Source: Dysgonamonadaceae bacterium (GTDB lineage Bacteria; Bacteroidota; Bacteroidia; Bacteroidales; Azobacteroidaceae). Taken from it: a DNA stretch of 32,312 nt. Where the stretch lies: positions 1 to 32,312 of the forward strand of contig JAITQA010000024.1 in assembly GCA_031289145.1 (NCBI GenBank), in the 5' to 3' direction. A program made the position numbers and the translations under genes. Below are positions 1 through 8,189 of this stretch, piece by piece. The stretch's first letter is position 1, and each line of letters opens with the position of its first letter. The notes under the pieces are model-generated. The model made no database searches. It had not been told where the DNA came from and worked only from the letters and a program-made list of their open reading frames with translations.

Positions 1-462
1 ACCGTTCAGAATAAACTGCATTGGGCGATTTCTCGCGAAACAGCCGCCGAAATCATTTATCACCGTGCCGACCATACGAAACAAAATATGGGACTTACTT
101 CGTGGAAAAATGCACCGCAAGGCAAAATTCGCAAAACCGATGTAAGTATTGCAAAAAATTATCTGGATAAGGAAGAATTAGAGGGCTTAAATCGCATTGT
201 TTCAATGTATTTGGATTATGCAGAAGACCAAGCCAAACGTCGTAGAGTAATGTATATGAGCGATTGGGCAGAAAAACTGAACGCTTTTTTACAGTTTAAT
301 GAACGCGAAATTTTGCAGGACAACGGCAAAGTAACCCACGAAATTGCCAAAGCATTTGCCGAAAGCGAATTTGAAAAATACCGTGTCATTCAGGACAAAG
401 ATTATCAGTCCGATTTTGATAAAGAATTAAAAATATTGGAAGAAAAATTACTAAAAAAATAA
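1..462 (+). CDS. RhuM family protein, C-terminal part (5' end outside window)
   Basis: The frame is open from the first base, so this is the C-terminal 153 residues of a longer protein; the first ATG inside it (88) is internal. The residues VQNKLHWAISRETAAEIIYHR, then MGLTSWK and DVSIAKNYL, followed by a Leu/Glu-rich helical tail, match the C-terminal half of the RhuM family ('virulence protein RhuM', usually about 330 residues). The biochemical role of RhuM is unknown; family members are often found as mobile passenger genes, for example inside type I restriction loci. It ends six bases before the ATG of a leuS fragment in the same frame, an odd neighbour for this family. Family assignment is good; function is unknown. 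Confidence 0.85.
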   Translation, partial: TVQNKLHWAISRETAAEIIYHRADHTKQNMGLTSWKNAPQGKIRKTDVSIAKNYLDKEELEGLNRIVSMYLDYAEDQAKRRRVMYMSDWAEKLNAFLQFNEREILQDNGKVTHEIAKAFAESEFEKYRVIQDKDYQSDFDKELKILEEKLLKK

Positions 463-468
463 ATAGAT

Positions 469-1647
469 ATGGAAAATAAAAAATACCCCCTCGAACTGGC
501 AACCATGCCCGGTTTTGCCGGCTCCTCCGCCTACTATCTGCGTTACGAAGACCCGCAGAACACCGAATGTTTGGTCTCGAAAGAAAATAACGAATACTGG
601 CGGAATGTCGATTTGTATATCGGCGGAACAGAACACGCTACCGGTCATTTGATTTACAGCCGTTTTTGGAACAAATTCCTGTTCGACTACGGCATCGTGG
701 TCGAAGATGAGCCTTTCAAAAAACTGATTAATCAGGGGATGATTCAGGGACGCAGTAATTTCGTGTACCGGATTAAGAATACGAATACGTTCGTTTCTCA
801 CGGATTGAAAGACCAATACGACGTTACGCCGATTCATGTGGACGTAAATATCGTGGGAAATGATATTTTGGATACTGATAAATTTCGCGCATGGCGACCT
901 GAATTTGTCGATGCTGAATTTATTTTGGAAGACGACGAAAAATACCATTGCGGATATGCGGTTGAGAAAATGTCAAAATCGACGTACAATGTAGTCAATC
1001 CCGACGATGTGGTCGAACGATTCGGCGCCGACACTTTGCGACTGTACGAAATGTTCTTAGGCCCATTAGAACAATCCAAACCTTGGGATACCAACGGCAT
1101 TGATGGCGTTTCACGCTTCCTGCGCAAGCTTTGGAACTTGTTTTTTTCGGGCGAAACATTCACGGTTTCCGAAGAACAGCCGACGGCTGAGGAATTAAAA
1201 TCCATCCACAAATTAATCAAGAAAATCGGGCAGGATATTGAGAATTTCTCATTTAATACTTCGGTTGCGGCATTTATGATTTGTGTGAACGAACTGACGG
1301 CTTTGAAATGCAACAAACGGGTCGTGTTAAGCGATTTAATCGTCGTTTTATCACCTTTTGCACCTCATATTGCCGAAGAATTGTGGCATCGTTTGGGGCA
1401 TGATACAACGGTTTGCGACGCCCGTTTCCCCGATTACAATGAGGAATACCTGAAAGAAAGTTCGGTAAAATATACCATTTCTTTCAACGGGAAAGCGCGT
1501 TATACTTTGGATTTTCCAATAGACGCAACGAGGGAAACCGTCGAAAACGCCGTGCTGACCAACGAAAGTTCCCAAAAATGGTTGGAGGGTAAAACGCCTA
1601 AAAAGATAATCGTTGTACCCAATAAGATTGTGAATGTGGTGATTTGA
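469..1647 (+). CDS. leuS: Leucyl-tRNA synthetase, C-terminal half only (5'-truncated leuS)
   Basis: This 392-residue ORF matches class I leucyl-tRNA synthetase from just after the editing (CP1) domain to the C terminus; the complete Bacteroidales enzyme is roughly 900 residues or more. Visible parts are [14 protein letters not shown] near residue 13, the [16 protein letters not shown] segment, the KMSKS signature at residues 167-171, the anticodon-binding helices ([16 protein letters not shown]) and the small C-terminal domain. The HIGH motif, the first half of the Rossmann fold and the editing domain are absent, so alone it cannot activate leucine. It lies six bases behind the RhuM stop codon, where the N-terminal half of leuS should be. 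Options are a pseudogene remnant, a split enzyme (a split LeuRS is known in Aquifex), or an assembly misjoin. Identity is secure; whether it is functional is not. Confidence 0.9.
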   Translation: MENKKYPLELATMPGFAGSSAYYLRYEDPQNTECLVSKENNEYWRNVDLYIGGTEHATGHLIYSRFWNKFLFDYGIVVEDEPFKKLINQGMIQGRSNFVYRIKNTNTFVSHGLKDQYDVTPIHVDVNIVGNDILDTDKFRAWRPEFVDAEFILEDDEKYHCGYAVEKMSKSTYNVVNPDDVVERFGADTLRLYEMFLGPLEQSKPWDTNGIDGVSRFLRKLWNLFFSGETFTVSEEQPTAEELKSIHKLIKKIGQDIENFSFNTSVAAFMICVNELTALKCNKRVVLSDLIVVLSPFAPHIAEELWHRLGHDTTVCDARFPDYNEEYLKESSVKYTISFNGKARYTLDFPIDATRETVENAVLTNESSQKWLEGKTPKKIIVVPNKIVNVVI

Positions 1648-1670
1648 CACGGTGCTATCTTATAAAAAAT

Positions 1671-1704
1671 AACGGGCATATACAAAGTATTGTGTATGCC
1701 CGTT
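1671..1704. terminator. Bidirectional rho-independent terminator
   Basis: A stem of 15 pairs (AACGGGCATA..., with one G-U wobble) closes a 4-base AGTA loop. It is followed on the plus strand by a T-rich run ending at 1718, and on the minus strand by a run of T (A-run at 1664-1669 on plus). It lies between the convergent leuS fragment and DUF4270 gene, so it can end both transcripts. Confidence 0.85.
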
Positions 1705-1728
1705 GTTTATAACTTTTTTGAATGGATT

Positions 1729-3174
1729 TCAGCGGTCATCATTTATTTTCAAATCCGTTGCAATCACTCTTATTTTCAGGTTATCCTCGCCCTTTTTCAA
1801 AGCGACTCCGGAAGGAAACAGATAATGTGATGAGAGATATTCAATTTCCGAATTTTCGTAATAACTCTGTTGCGCAGTATAAGTTGTTAATATCGGAACA
1901 AGTAAGAGTTTCAAGTCTTTATCCGGCGCTTTTTCTATTGCATTCTGCACAACATTGGCAATGTTGCTGAAATCATAAGTAAAAGTAGAAAAGTTGAATG
2001 CTGTTGAAAAAGAAGTCAGATTATCAGCGACATTCTGCTTTTCGAAAAAGTTCTTCATGGAGTCAGGCTCAATCAAAAGCATCTTGGCGTTATTGCTGGC
2101 GCTAATCACTCCACCTCCGGGATATTGCATGGTATAGTCCCACGATTCATTCTGATAAGCTGATAATGAAAGTTTTATACTGCTGAATTTCTTTTTCCCG
2201 ATGCGCTGTATGATTTCTTGAACAGGAATAGTCAGTTCCGTGAAAACACCGGCCGGCGACTTAATATATACCTTATCCGGGTTATCTTCCAATAAAAAGG
2301 CATCATTTGTATTTTTGAAGCTATTTAATTGAATGACTTCTTTGGTTACCGCCCAAGCAGCTCTCATTGGTATGTAGGCAGTGGAATCTTCTGTATCATC
2401 TGCATTTCTCAGCACATGCTCTCTCGTATAATAAATACTTATCTGTGAAGATTCAACAGCCAACATACTACCCGAACCGAAGGTAGTAGAGATGTAAATT
2501 CCTTTGAAAAAATCAAAAAAATCATCAAGTGTTTGATATTGATTATTTTTAACCCCATCGAAATAATCTTGTCCGATACGTGTCGGAAGCGGAACGGAAA
2601 GCCAACGTTGATATCCGTTTACCAATAAAATGGAATCGGAAATGGTCAGATTCCGTGCCGTATAGGCATATTTGGTATAAGGATTCTGCATATCGCAAAA
2701 GGTAGCAGGGTCTACATTTGTATAGTAATGCTTTTCCAGGGGTTTAACAACCGGATAAGCCGTCAATTCCATAGGCGCCAACGAATCTCCTTTGTAGGAA
2801 CTGTAAAAAATCTCCAACCGAACGGAATCTATCTTATTGTCTACAATGCTGTCGATTGTACTAAAACCGATGGAGGGATAAAATTGACAGGCAAAACCCG
2901 ATTTGATGGTACCATAAGACGGGTCATAAAATTCACCCAAAAAACCACTTTCTGTTTTAGCATAAATAGAATCTAATTTTATGGTTCTTGCGCTAATAGT
3001 AAATGTTTCGTCAAAAATACTTATTTTATCCGTATCAGGCTGTATACCAATACCGACTGTACTGATAGAATCATCACATCCCATATAGAACAAACCCAAT
3101 ACCAAGACGGAAAACAAATGATATGCTACACTTTTAACATTGCGTACTACATTTTTTATTCTTGCTTGTTTCAT
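1729..3174 (-). CDS. DUF4270 domain-containing lipoprotein
   Basis: This is a 481-residue exported protein. A long basic N-terminus leads into a hydrophobic segment and a lipobox ending at Cys33 (LGLFYMGC), which predicts a lipid-anchored envelope protein. The start of the mature part (DDSISTVGIGIQPDTDKI) and the Tyr/Ser-rich beta-type body with EIFYSSYKGDS and ISIYYTRE match the Bacteroidetes DUF4270 family. No enzyme motif is visible and the function is unknown. Only 19 bases separate it from the upstream GT5-like gene, so the two are probably co-transcribed. The neighbourhood panC / GT5 / DUF4270 is common in Bacteroidales, which supports the assignment. No truncation is seen. Confidence 0.85.
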   Translation of the reverse strand: MKQARIKNVVRNVKSVAYHLFSVLVLGLFYMGCDDSISTVGIGIQPDTDKISIFDETFTISARTIKLDSIYAKTESGFLGEFYDPSYGTIKSGFACQFYPSIGFSTIDSIVDNKIDSVRLEIFYSSYKGDSLAPMELTAYPVVKPLEKHYYTNVDPATFCDMQNPYTKYAYTARNLTISDSILLVNGYQRWLSVPLPTRIGQDYFDGVKNNQYQTLDDFFDFFKGIYISTTFGSGSMLAVESSQISIYYTREHVLRNADDTEDSTAYIPMRAAWAVTKEVIQLNSFKNTNDAFLLEDNPDKVYIKSPAGVFTELTIPVQEIIQRIGKKKFSSIKLSLSAYQNESWDYTMQYPGGGVISASNNAKMLLIEPDSMKNFFEKQNVADNLTSFSTAFNFSTFTYDFSNIANVVQNAIEKAPDKDLKLLLVPILTTYTAQQSYYENSEIEYLSSHYLFPSGVALKKGEDNLKIRVIATDLKINDDR

Positions 3175-3193
3175 TATGTATATAAAATTTACT

Positions 3194-4009
3194 TTACTTA
3201 TTTAATATCCTGTCATATAAATCATTAATCGCATCAATATAAACATCTTCATTCTGATAGGGAAGAAAAGATAAATTTTCTTTCTGCTTCGCGTAATCAA
3301 TAATATGCGAATCAATATCAGGACTGCCTGCAATGATTCCATCCGAAAAGTCAATCGCCAACTTGCTTAACGCAATGTGGTCGGCTTTCTCTTTCAGTAT
3401 CTTTATATCGTTTTGTGTAACGCCTTCTATTTTTAATTTTTTTACAAAATTATCCCTGAGAGGATTTTCAAACACATCATTATATAAGGAATAAATAACT
3501 TTGGCATTTTTGAAACAGGGGTCGCTTTTATAATGTTTTTTTATATAAAGCGGCGCCAAAGCCGTCATCCAGCCGTGGCAGTGAATCAGATTGGGAATCC
3601 ATCGCAATTTCCTGACGGTTTCCATTACACCTCGCACATAAAATATACTACGCTCATCGTTATCCTCAAATTCTACGCCATTTTCATCTTTCAATAAGTA
3701 TTTTCTTTGAAAAAAATCTTCGTTGTCAATGAAATAGATTTGCATTCTCGCTGCCTGAATCGAAGCGACTTTGATTATCAACGGATGATCGGTTTCATCT
3801 ATGATGAGATTCATCCCGGAGAGGCGAATTACTTCATGTAGCTGGTTACGTCTTTCATTGATACAGCCGAATTTCGGCATAAATGTCCTGATTTCCTTTC
3901 CGCGGTCATGTATCCCCGGCGGTAAATTTCTTGCAACGAGAGACATCTCTGTGTCAGGAAGATAAGGGGATATCTCTGTTGTGATAAATAAAACTTTTTT
4001 TGCAACCAT
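3194..4009 (-). CDS. Short GT5-type glycogen/starch synthase-like protein (N-terminal domain only)
   Basis: The 271 residues align with the N-terminal Rossmann domain of glycogen/starch synthases (GT5): VLFITTEISPYLPDTEMSLV at the start, VRGVMETVRKLRWIPNLIHCHGWMTAL in the middle (the HGWMT/HDW region), and KVIYSLYNDVFE. Full synthases have about 480 residues and a C-terminal GT-B domain that is missing here. The ADP-glucose-binding K-x-G-G motif expected after the first strand is replaced by YLPDTEMSL. Catalytic activity is therefore doubtful; this short form is typical of Bacteroidales next to panC. It is the first gene of a two-gene minus-strand unit with the DUF4270 lipoprotein. The family call is confident; a role in glycogen synthesis is not shown. 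Confidence 0.8.
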   Translation of the reverse strand: MVAKKVLFITTEISPYLPDTEMSLVARNLPPGIHDRGKEIRTFMPKFGCINERRNQLHEVIRLSGMNLIIDETDHPLIIKVASIQAARMQIYFIDNEDFFQRKYLLKDENGVEFEDNDERSIFYVRGVMETVRKLRWIPNLIHCHGWMTALAPLYIKKHYKSDPCFKNAKVIYSLYNDVFENPLRDNFVKKLKIEGVTQNDIKILKEKADHIALSKLAIDFSDGIIAGSPDIDSHIIDYAKQKENLSFLPYQNEDVYIDAINDLYDRILNK

Positions 4010-4045
4010 TCTTGTGTTGTTACTGTAATTCTATGAATTTGAGTA

Positions 4046-4080
4046 CAAAGATAATAAAAAAAAATCACATAAAAACCAAA
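4046..4080 (-). promoter_or_regulatory. Promoter of the GT5-like/DUF4270 unit
   Basis: Read on the minus strand there is TATCTTTG (4046-4053), an exact TAnnTTTG -7 box, 37 bases before the ATG at 4009. A TTTG (4077-4080) lies 23 bases further upstream, slightly longer than the usual spacing. It faces the panC promoter. Confidence 0.55.
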
Positions 4081-4130
4081 ATAAACTGCAAATAATTTCG
4101 AATAAATTTTAAGATTAGTATTTATTTCGT

Positions 4131-4138
4131 TAGCTTTG
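4131..4138 (+). promoter_or_regulatory. panC promoter (-7 box TAGCTTTG)
   Basis: This is an exact TAnnTTTG -7 element. Transcription should begin a few bases downstream, at about 4145. That is past the ATG at 4140 and before the ATG at 4161, so the site decides the panC start codon. No clear -33 TTTG is seen upstream. Confidence 0.6.
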
Positions 4139-4160
4139 CATGAATTTTCATTGTTTTTCT

Positions 4161-5000
4161 ATGCAAGTATTACATACCATTATTAACTTACAGAATGAAT
4201 TATCGAAAGATAAGGGTTCGGATAAAACCATCGGATTCGTCCCTACCATGGGCGCTTTGCATCAGGGGCATCTCGAATTGGTCAGGCGTTCTGTTGTGGA
4301 AAATGATGTCACAGTGGTGAGTATTTTTGTCAATCCCACTCAGTTTAACGACAAAACCGATTTATTGAAGTACCCGCGCAACCTGCAAGTCGATTGTGAT
4401 TTGTTGCGTGAGACCGGATGCACTTATGTTTTTGCACCGGATGCGGATGAAATTTATCCGGAACCGGATACCCGCCGGTTTGATTTCGGCGCACTCGCCA
4501 ATGTGATGGAAGGACGGTTCCGCCCCGGACATTTCAATGGTGTCGCTCAGGTTGTGAGTCGCCTTTTTGACATCGTAAAGCCGGATAAGGCCTATTTTGG
4601 AGAAAAAGACTTCCAACAATTAGCTATTATCCGCGCAATGGTGAAACAGTTACAGTTGAATATCCAAATAATAGCATGCCCGATTGTTCGGGAAGCGGAC
4701 GGCTTGGCTATGAGTAGTCGAAATATACGCTTGAGCGATACGCAAAGAAAGGAAGCGGTTTTCATCTCCAAAACCCTGTTCGATAGCCGGGAAAAGCAAA
4801 AAGACTATACTGTTCCGGCATTGAAAAACCAAGTGATAGCACAGATAAATGCTATGCCCGATTTGCAGGTCGAATATTTTGAAATAGTAGATGGATATAC
4901 GCTTCAATCGATTGATAATTGGAACGATACAAATTATCCGGTAGCTTGTATCGCCGTTTTTGCCGGCGAAGTTCGGTTGATTGATAAAATTTCTTATTAG
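4161..5000 (+). CDS. panC: Pantothenate synthetase (pantoate--beta-alanine ligase)
   Basis: It joins D-pantoate and beta-alanine with ATP to make pantothenate, the precursor of coenzyme A, in the cytoplasm. The start at 4161 ([11 protein letters not shown]) gives 279 residues, normal for PanC. The in-frame ATG at 4140 is rejected because the -7 box at 4131-4138 would place the transcript start after it. Motifs are [10 protein letters not shown] (28-37, the HIGH-like ATP site), SIFVNPTQF, the pantoate-site segment [20 protein letters not shown], and MSSRN (the KMSKS counterpart). The gene is divergent from the GT5-like gene and 40 bases upstream of an AsmA-family gene. panD, often adjacent in Bacteroides, is not in the window. 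The other CoA gene here is coaBC at 17431. Confidence 0.96.
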   Translation: MQVLHTIINLQNELSKDKGSDKTIGFVPTMGALHQGHLELVRRSVVENDVTVVSIFVNPTQFNDKTDLLKYPRNLQVDCDLLRETGCTYVFAPDADEIYPEPDTRRFDFGALANVMEGRFRPGHFNGVAQVVSRLFDIVKPDKAYFGEKDFQQLAIIRAMVKQLQLNIQIIACPIVREADGLAMSSRNIRLSDTQRKEAVFISKTLFDSREKQKDYTVPALKNQVIAQINAMPDLQVEYFEIVDGYTLQSIDNWNDTNYPVACIAVFAGEVRLIDKISY

Positions 5001-5040
5001 TCTTTTTTACATAAACATTAAAAAAATAAGTTAAGTACAA

Positions 5041-7707
5041 ATGAAAAAATTTTTAAAGATTACAGGTATTACATTATTGGCTATCATTCTCGTTTTGGTT
5101 GCCTTGCCGTTTGTTTTCAAAGGGAAGATAGTAGAATTGCTTAAAAGCGAAATTAACAAAACAATTGACGCCCATGTCGATTTTGGACATGCGGGCTTGA
5201 ATTTTTTCCGGAGTTTCCCCAATGCCACGCTTTCGTTAGACAATTTTTGTATGGTGGGAATCAATGAATTTGAAGGGGATACGCTTTTTTATGCCGGAAA
5301 TGTTTCCACAACAATCAATCTCAAAAGTTTGTTGGGTAGCGGCGGATACGAACTCGTCCGGATGAGTGCGGACAACGCCAAACTTCACGCCATTGTCCGG
5401 GAAGACGGGCAAGCGAACTGGAATATCGTCAAAGTGGAAAATGAGGAAGAAACATCATCCGAATCATCAGATTTTAAGCTGCTGTTAAAAGAGGTACAAA
5501 TCGACAATTCAGCTATTTATTATGACAATGACTCAAGTCGCATGAACTTGGCATTAAGTGATTTAAACCTCAAACTTTCGGGCGATATGACGGCCGATGA
5601 AACACGGATAAAAACCGCTTTCACCGTTAGTTCAATGAATTTTACGATGGATAAGATTCCGTATTTGTCGCAATCCCGGTTAGCAGCAGCTATGAATATC
5701 GACGCCGACCTGAAGAATATGAAGTTTACCTTGGCGGACAATCATTTCCAACTCAACGAAATCAAAGCGAATTTAGATGGTTGGGTGGCCTTTCCCGATG
5801 CGGAGAAAACCGAAATGGATATTCGCCTGAATGCGCCGGAAACACAATTCAAAGATATCCTGTCTATGATTCCGGCCATATACGCCAAAGATTTCAAAGA
5901 CTTGAAAACCTCAGGGAAAGCAAGCCTTGAGGCCTGGGTCAAAGGCGTTATGACCGCTGAAATGTTACCGGCCTTCAATGCCGGACTGCATATTGCCGAG
6001 GCGCAATTCCAGTATCCGGGCATGCCCGGCTCCGTTACCGGCATATTTGCGGATATGAGCGCTTCCAATGTCGGAGGTGCTATGGACAATACCGTCTTGG
6101 ATATCGCCGGTTTGCGCTTCAACCTGAGCGGGAATCCGTTTGCACTTCAACTGCATCTGAGCACACCCATGAGCGACCCCAATCTGGCGCTATCGGCCGA
6201 AGGCAAATTGAACTTAGACGCTATCAAAGACGTTTATCCTCTGGAAGATATGGATTTGAGCGGATTGTTGGACGCCAATCTGAAATTGAAGACCCGGATG
6301 TCGTATATCGAAAAAGAACAATTCGAAAAAGTGGAAGCTTCCGGAACTTTGAATCTCAAACAAATGAACCTGAAGTCGAAAGAATCCGATGCTATTCAAA
6401 TCGAAAATGCCAACCTGGCTTTTTCACCCCGCTATGTGGATTTGAGCGCTCTTTCGCTGCAAATTGGGAAAAACGATATCAAAGCAAGCGGGAAATTGGA
6501 GAATTTTATCCCGTATTTTCTGAAAAATGAAACCCTGAAAGGGAATCTGGCTGTAAATTCAAACTATCTGAACCTGAATGATTTCATGACGGAAGACAAG
6601 GCATCTGCTTCCCCCGATTCTACGACTGTCGGCCTGATAGAAATTCCTGAAAATATTGATTTCGTTCTGTCCGGAAATTTCAAACAGGTGATTTTTGACA
6701 ACTTAGATATGCGCAATGTGGTGGGACAAATCACGGTCAAAGACAGGAAAGTAGATATGAAAAATCTGTCAATGAATGCTTTGGATGGCAATTTGAATGT
6801 AAACGGTTATTACGATACGGGAAAAAATCCGAAACAGCCCGATGTATCAATGACTCTAAACATTCAGGGAGCCTCCTTTGCCAAAACATTTTCGACTTTT
6901 GTCACCATCCGGAAATTAGCGCCGATTTTTGAAAATCTGGTTGGTACCTTTTCAACACAATTTCAGTTGAATACGCCTTTAGGTGAAAACTTTATGCCTG
7001 AACTTTCCTCCTTGACGGCTTCCGGTCTGTTGTCGTCCGACAATGTCGAAGTGTCGGGTAATCCGGTCTTGGACGGACTTTCTTCGGCCTTGAAAAACGA
7101 ATCCTTGAAAAATTTGAAAATAAAAGATTTGAAATTACCGTTCTCTATCAATGACGGACGGGTTACGACAAAACCTTTTGACATCCGGTTCGGCGATGGA
7201 AGCATGAATCTACAGGGCAGTACCGGTTTGGACCAATCCATTGATTACATGGCAAAAATAAACTTGACAGGTAAATTATCCAATAATTACCTGAACAATG
7301 TCAACGTAAAAATAGGCGGCACTTTTACCAAGCCCAAATTTAATTTGGATATAAAAGACGCAGCCGGTCAATTATTGGACAAAATCGCCGGTTCCGCCTT
7401 GGGCTCGAGTGAAACAGGCGCTACCTTGTCGGAACAAGTTGATGAGCAAATCGAAAAACAAATCGAAAACATTCGTAAACAAGCCAAGGATGCCGGTGAC
7501 AAATTAGTAGCGGAGGCCGAAAAGGAAGGCCAAAAACTAATCAACGAGGCCAATAAACTTTCCAATCCGATTGCCAAACTTGCAGCAGTAAAAACAGCCG
7601 AAGCTGGTGCTAAAAAACTGAAAGATGAGGCAAAAAAACAGGCTGACAATCTGAACACGGAAGCGGAAAAGCAAATTCAGGCGCTGAAAGATAAGGCAGG
7701 AAAATGA
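5041..7707 (+). CDS. AsmA family protein with C-terminal charged helical tail
   Basis: The protein has 888 residues. It begins with one N-terminal membrane helix (about residues 7-25), followed by FVFKGKIVELLKSEINKTIDA and FFRSFPNATLSLDN, the usual opening of Bacteroidetes AsmA-like proteins. A long repetitive beta-rich body follows, with an AsmA-C type region (GSMNLQGSTGLDQSIDYMAK, then VKIGGTFTKPKF). AsmA/TamB-like proteins lie in the periplasm, anchored in the inner membrane, and are linked to lipid transport to the outer membrane. From about residue 798 to the end there is an Ala/Lys/Glu-rich stretch likely to form a coiled coil, not part of the AsmA domain. It follows panC by 40 bases. 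The family is clear; the cargo is unknown. Confidence 0.88.
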   Translation: MKKFLKITGITLLAIILVLVALPFVFKGKIVELLKSEINKTIDAHVDFGHAGLNFFRSFPNATLSLDNFCMVGINEFEGDTLFYAGNVSTTINLKSLLGSGGYELVRMSADNAKLHAIVREDGQANWNIVKVENEEETSSESSDFKLLLKEVQIDNSAIYYDNDSSRMNLALSDLNLKLSGDMTADETRIKTAFTVSSMNFTMDKIPYLSQSRLAAAMNIDADLKNMKFTLADNHFQLNEIKANLDGWVAFPDAEKTEMDIRLNAPETQFKDILSMIPAIYAKDFKDLKTSGKASLEAWVKGVMTAEMLPAFNAGLHIAEAQFQYPGMPGSVTGIFADMSASNVGGAMDNTVLDIAGLRFNLSGNPFALQLHLSTPMSDPNLALSAEGKLNLDAIKDVYPLEDMDLSGLLDANLKLKTRMSYIEKEQFEKVEASGTLNLKQMNLKSKESDAIQIENANLAFSPRYVDLSALSLQIGKNDIKASGKLENFIPYFLKNETLKGNLAVNSNYLNLNDFMTEDKASASPDSTTVGLIEIPENIDFVLSGNFKQVIFDNLDMRNVVGQITVKDRKVDMKNLSMNALDGNLNVNGYYDTGKNPKQPDVSMTLNIQGASFAKTFSTFVTIRKLAPIFENLVGTFSTQFQLNTPLGENFMPELSSLTASGLLSSDNVEVSGNPVLDGLSSALKNESLKNLKIKDLKLPFSINDGRVTTKPFDIRFGDGSMNLQGSTGLDQSIDYMAKINLTGKLSNNYLNNVNVKIGGTFTKPKFNLDIKDAAGQLLDKIAGSALGSSETGATLSEQVDEQIEKQIENIRKQAKDAGDKLVAEAEKEGQKLINEANKLSNPIAKLAAVKTAEAGAKKLKDEAKKQADNLNTEAEKQIQALKDKAGK

Positions 7708-7786
7708 TAACAAAAGAAGTAAATACTGTCTTTTTACGGAAATTATAATTATTTATTTAGCATTATTATAAATTAAAAACAAAAAA

Positions 7787-8167
7787 ATGAAAAAGTTATT
7801 TTTTTTTATGGGAGTTGCCATCATTATGACAGCAACCAACGCTTGTTCGAACACCGGTTCGGCAAAAAATGGACAAACAGTTTCTACAGAAACAAATTTA
7901 GTAGAAACGAAGGCAACACTTACAGTACAAGGTAGTTGCGAAATGTGTAAAACAAGGATAGAAAAGGCGGCTAAAAGTGTAGACGGAGTTGCCTCTGCTA
8001 CTTGGGACGCCGAATCAAAACAATTGGAATTTCTGTACGATGCATCCAAAACAGCTCCGGAAGCAGTCAGCAAAGCCATTGCTACAGTTGGTCACGACAC
8101 AGAAAAAGACACAGCTTCGGATGATGTGTATAATGCTTTGCCGGGCTGCTGCAAATACCGAAGTTGA
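7787..8167 (+). CDS. HMA-domain (heavy-metal-associated) lipoprotein
   Basis: This 126-residue exported protein has a signal peptide with lipobox ending at Cys20 (TATNAC), so it is probably a lipoprotein. A short linker precedes a single heavy-metal-associated domain (about 40-105) with the metal-binding pair GSCEMC (Cys51, Cys54), as in MerP, CopZ and the N-termini of copper ATPases. A second Cys pair near the C terminus (LPGCCKYR) could add a thiol ligand. Copper binding is likely but the metal cannot be read from sequence. No metal ATPase or MerR/CsoR regulator is near. Its stop lies 22 bases before sufS, so the two are probably co-transcribed, an unusual pairing. Confidence 0.85.
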   Translation: MKKLFFFMGVAIIMTATNACSNTGSAKNGQTVSTETNLVETKATLTVQGSCEMCKTRIEKAAKSVDGVASATWDAESKQLEFLYDASKTAPEAVSKAIATVGHDTEKDTASDDVYNALPGCCKYRS

Positions 8168-8189
8168 CCTTACTTTTTATTCTTGTGCT

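Noticed and set aside
7989..8189. In-frame N-terminal extension of sufS
   Set aside because: It overlaps the HMA gene in another frame, has no family similarity, and the ATG at 8190 gives the standard SufS N-terminus.
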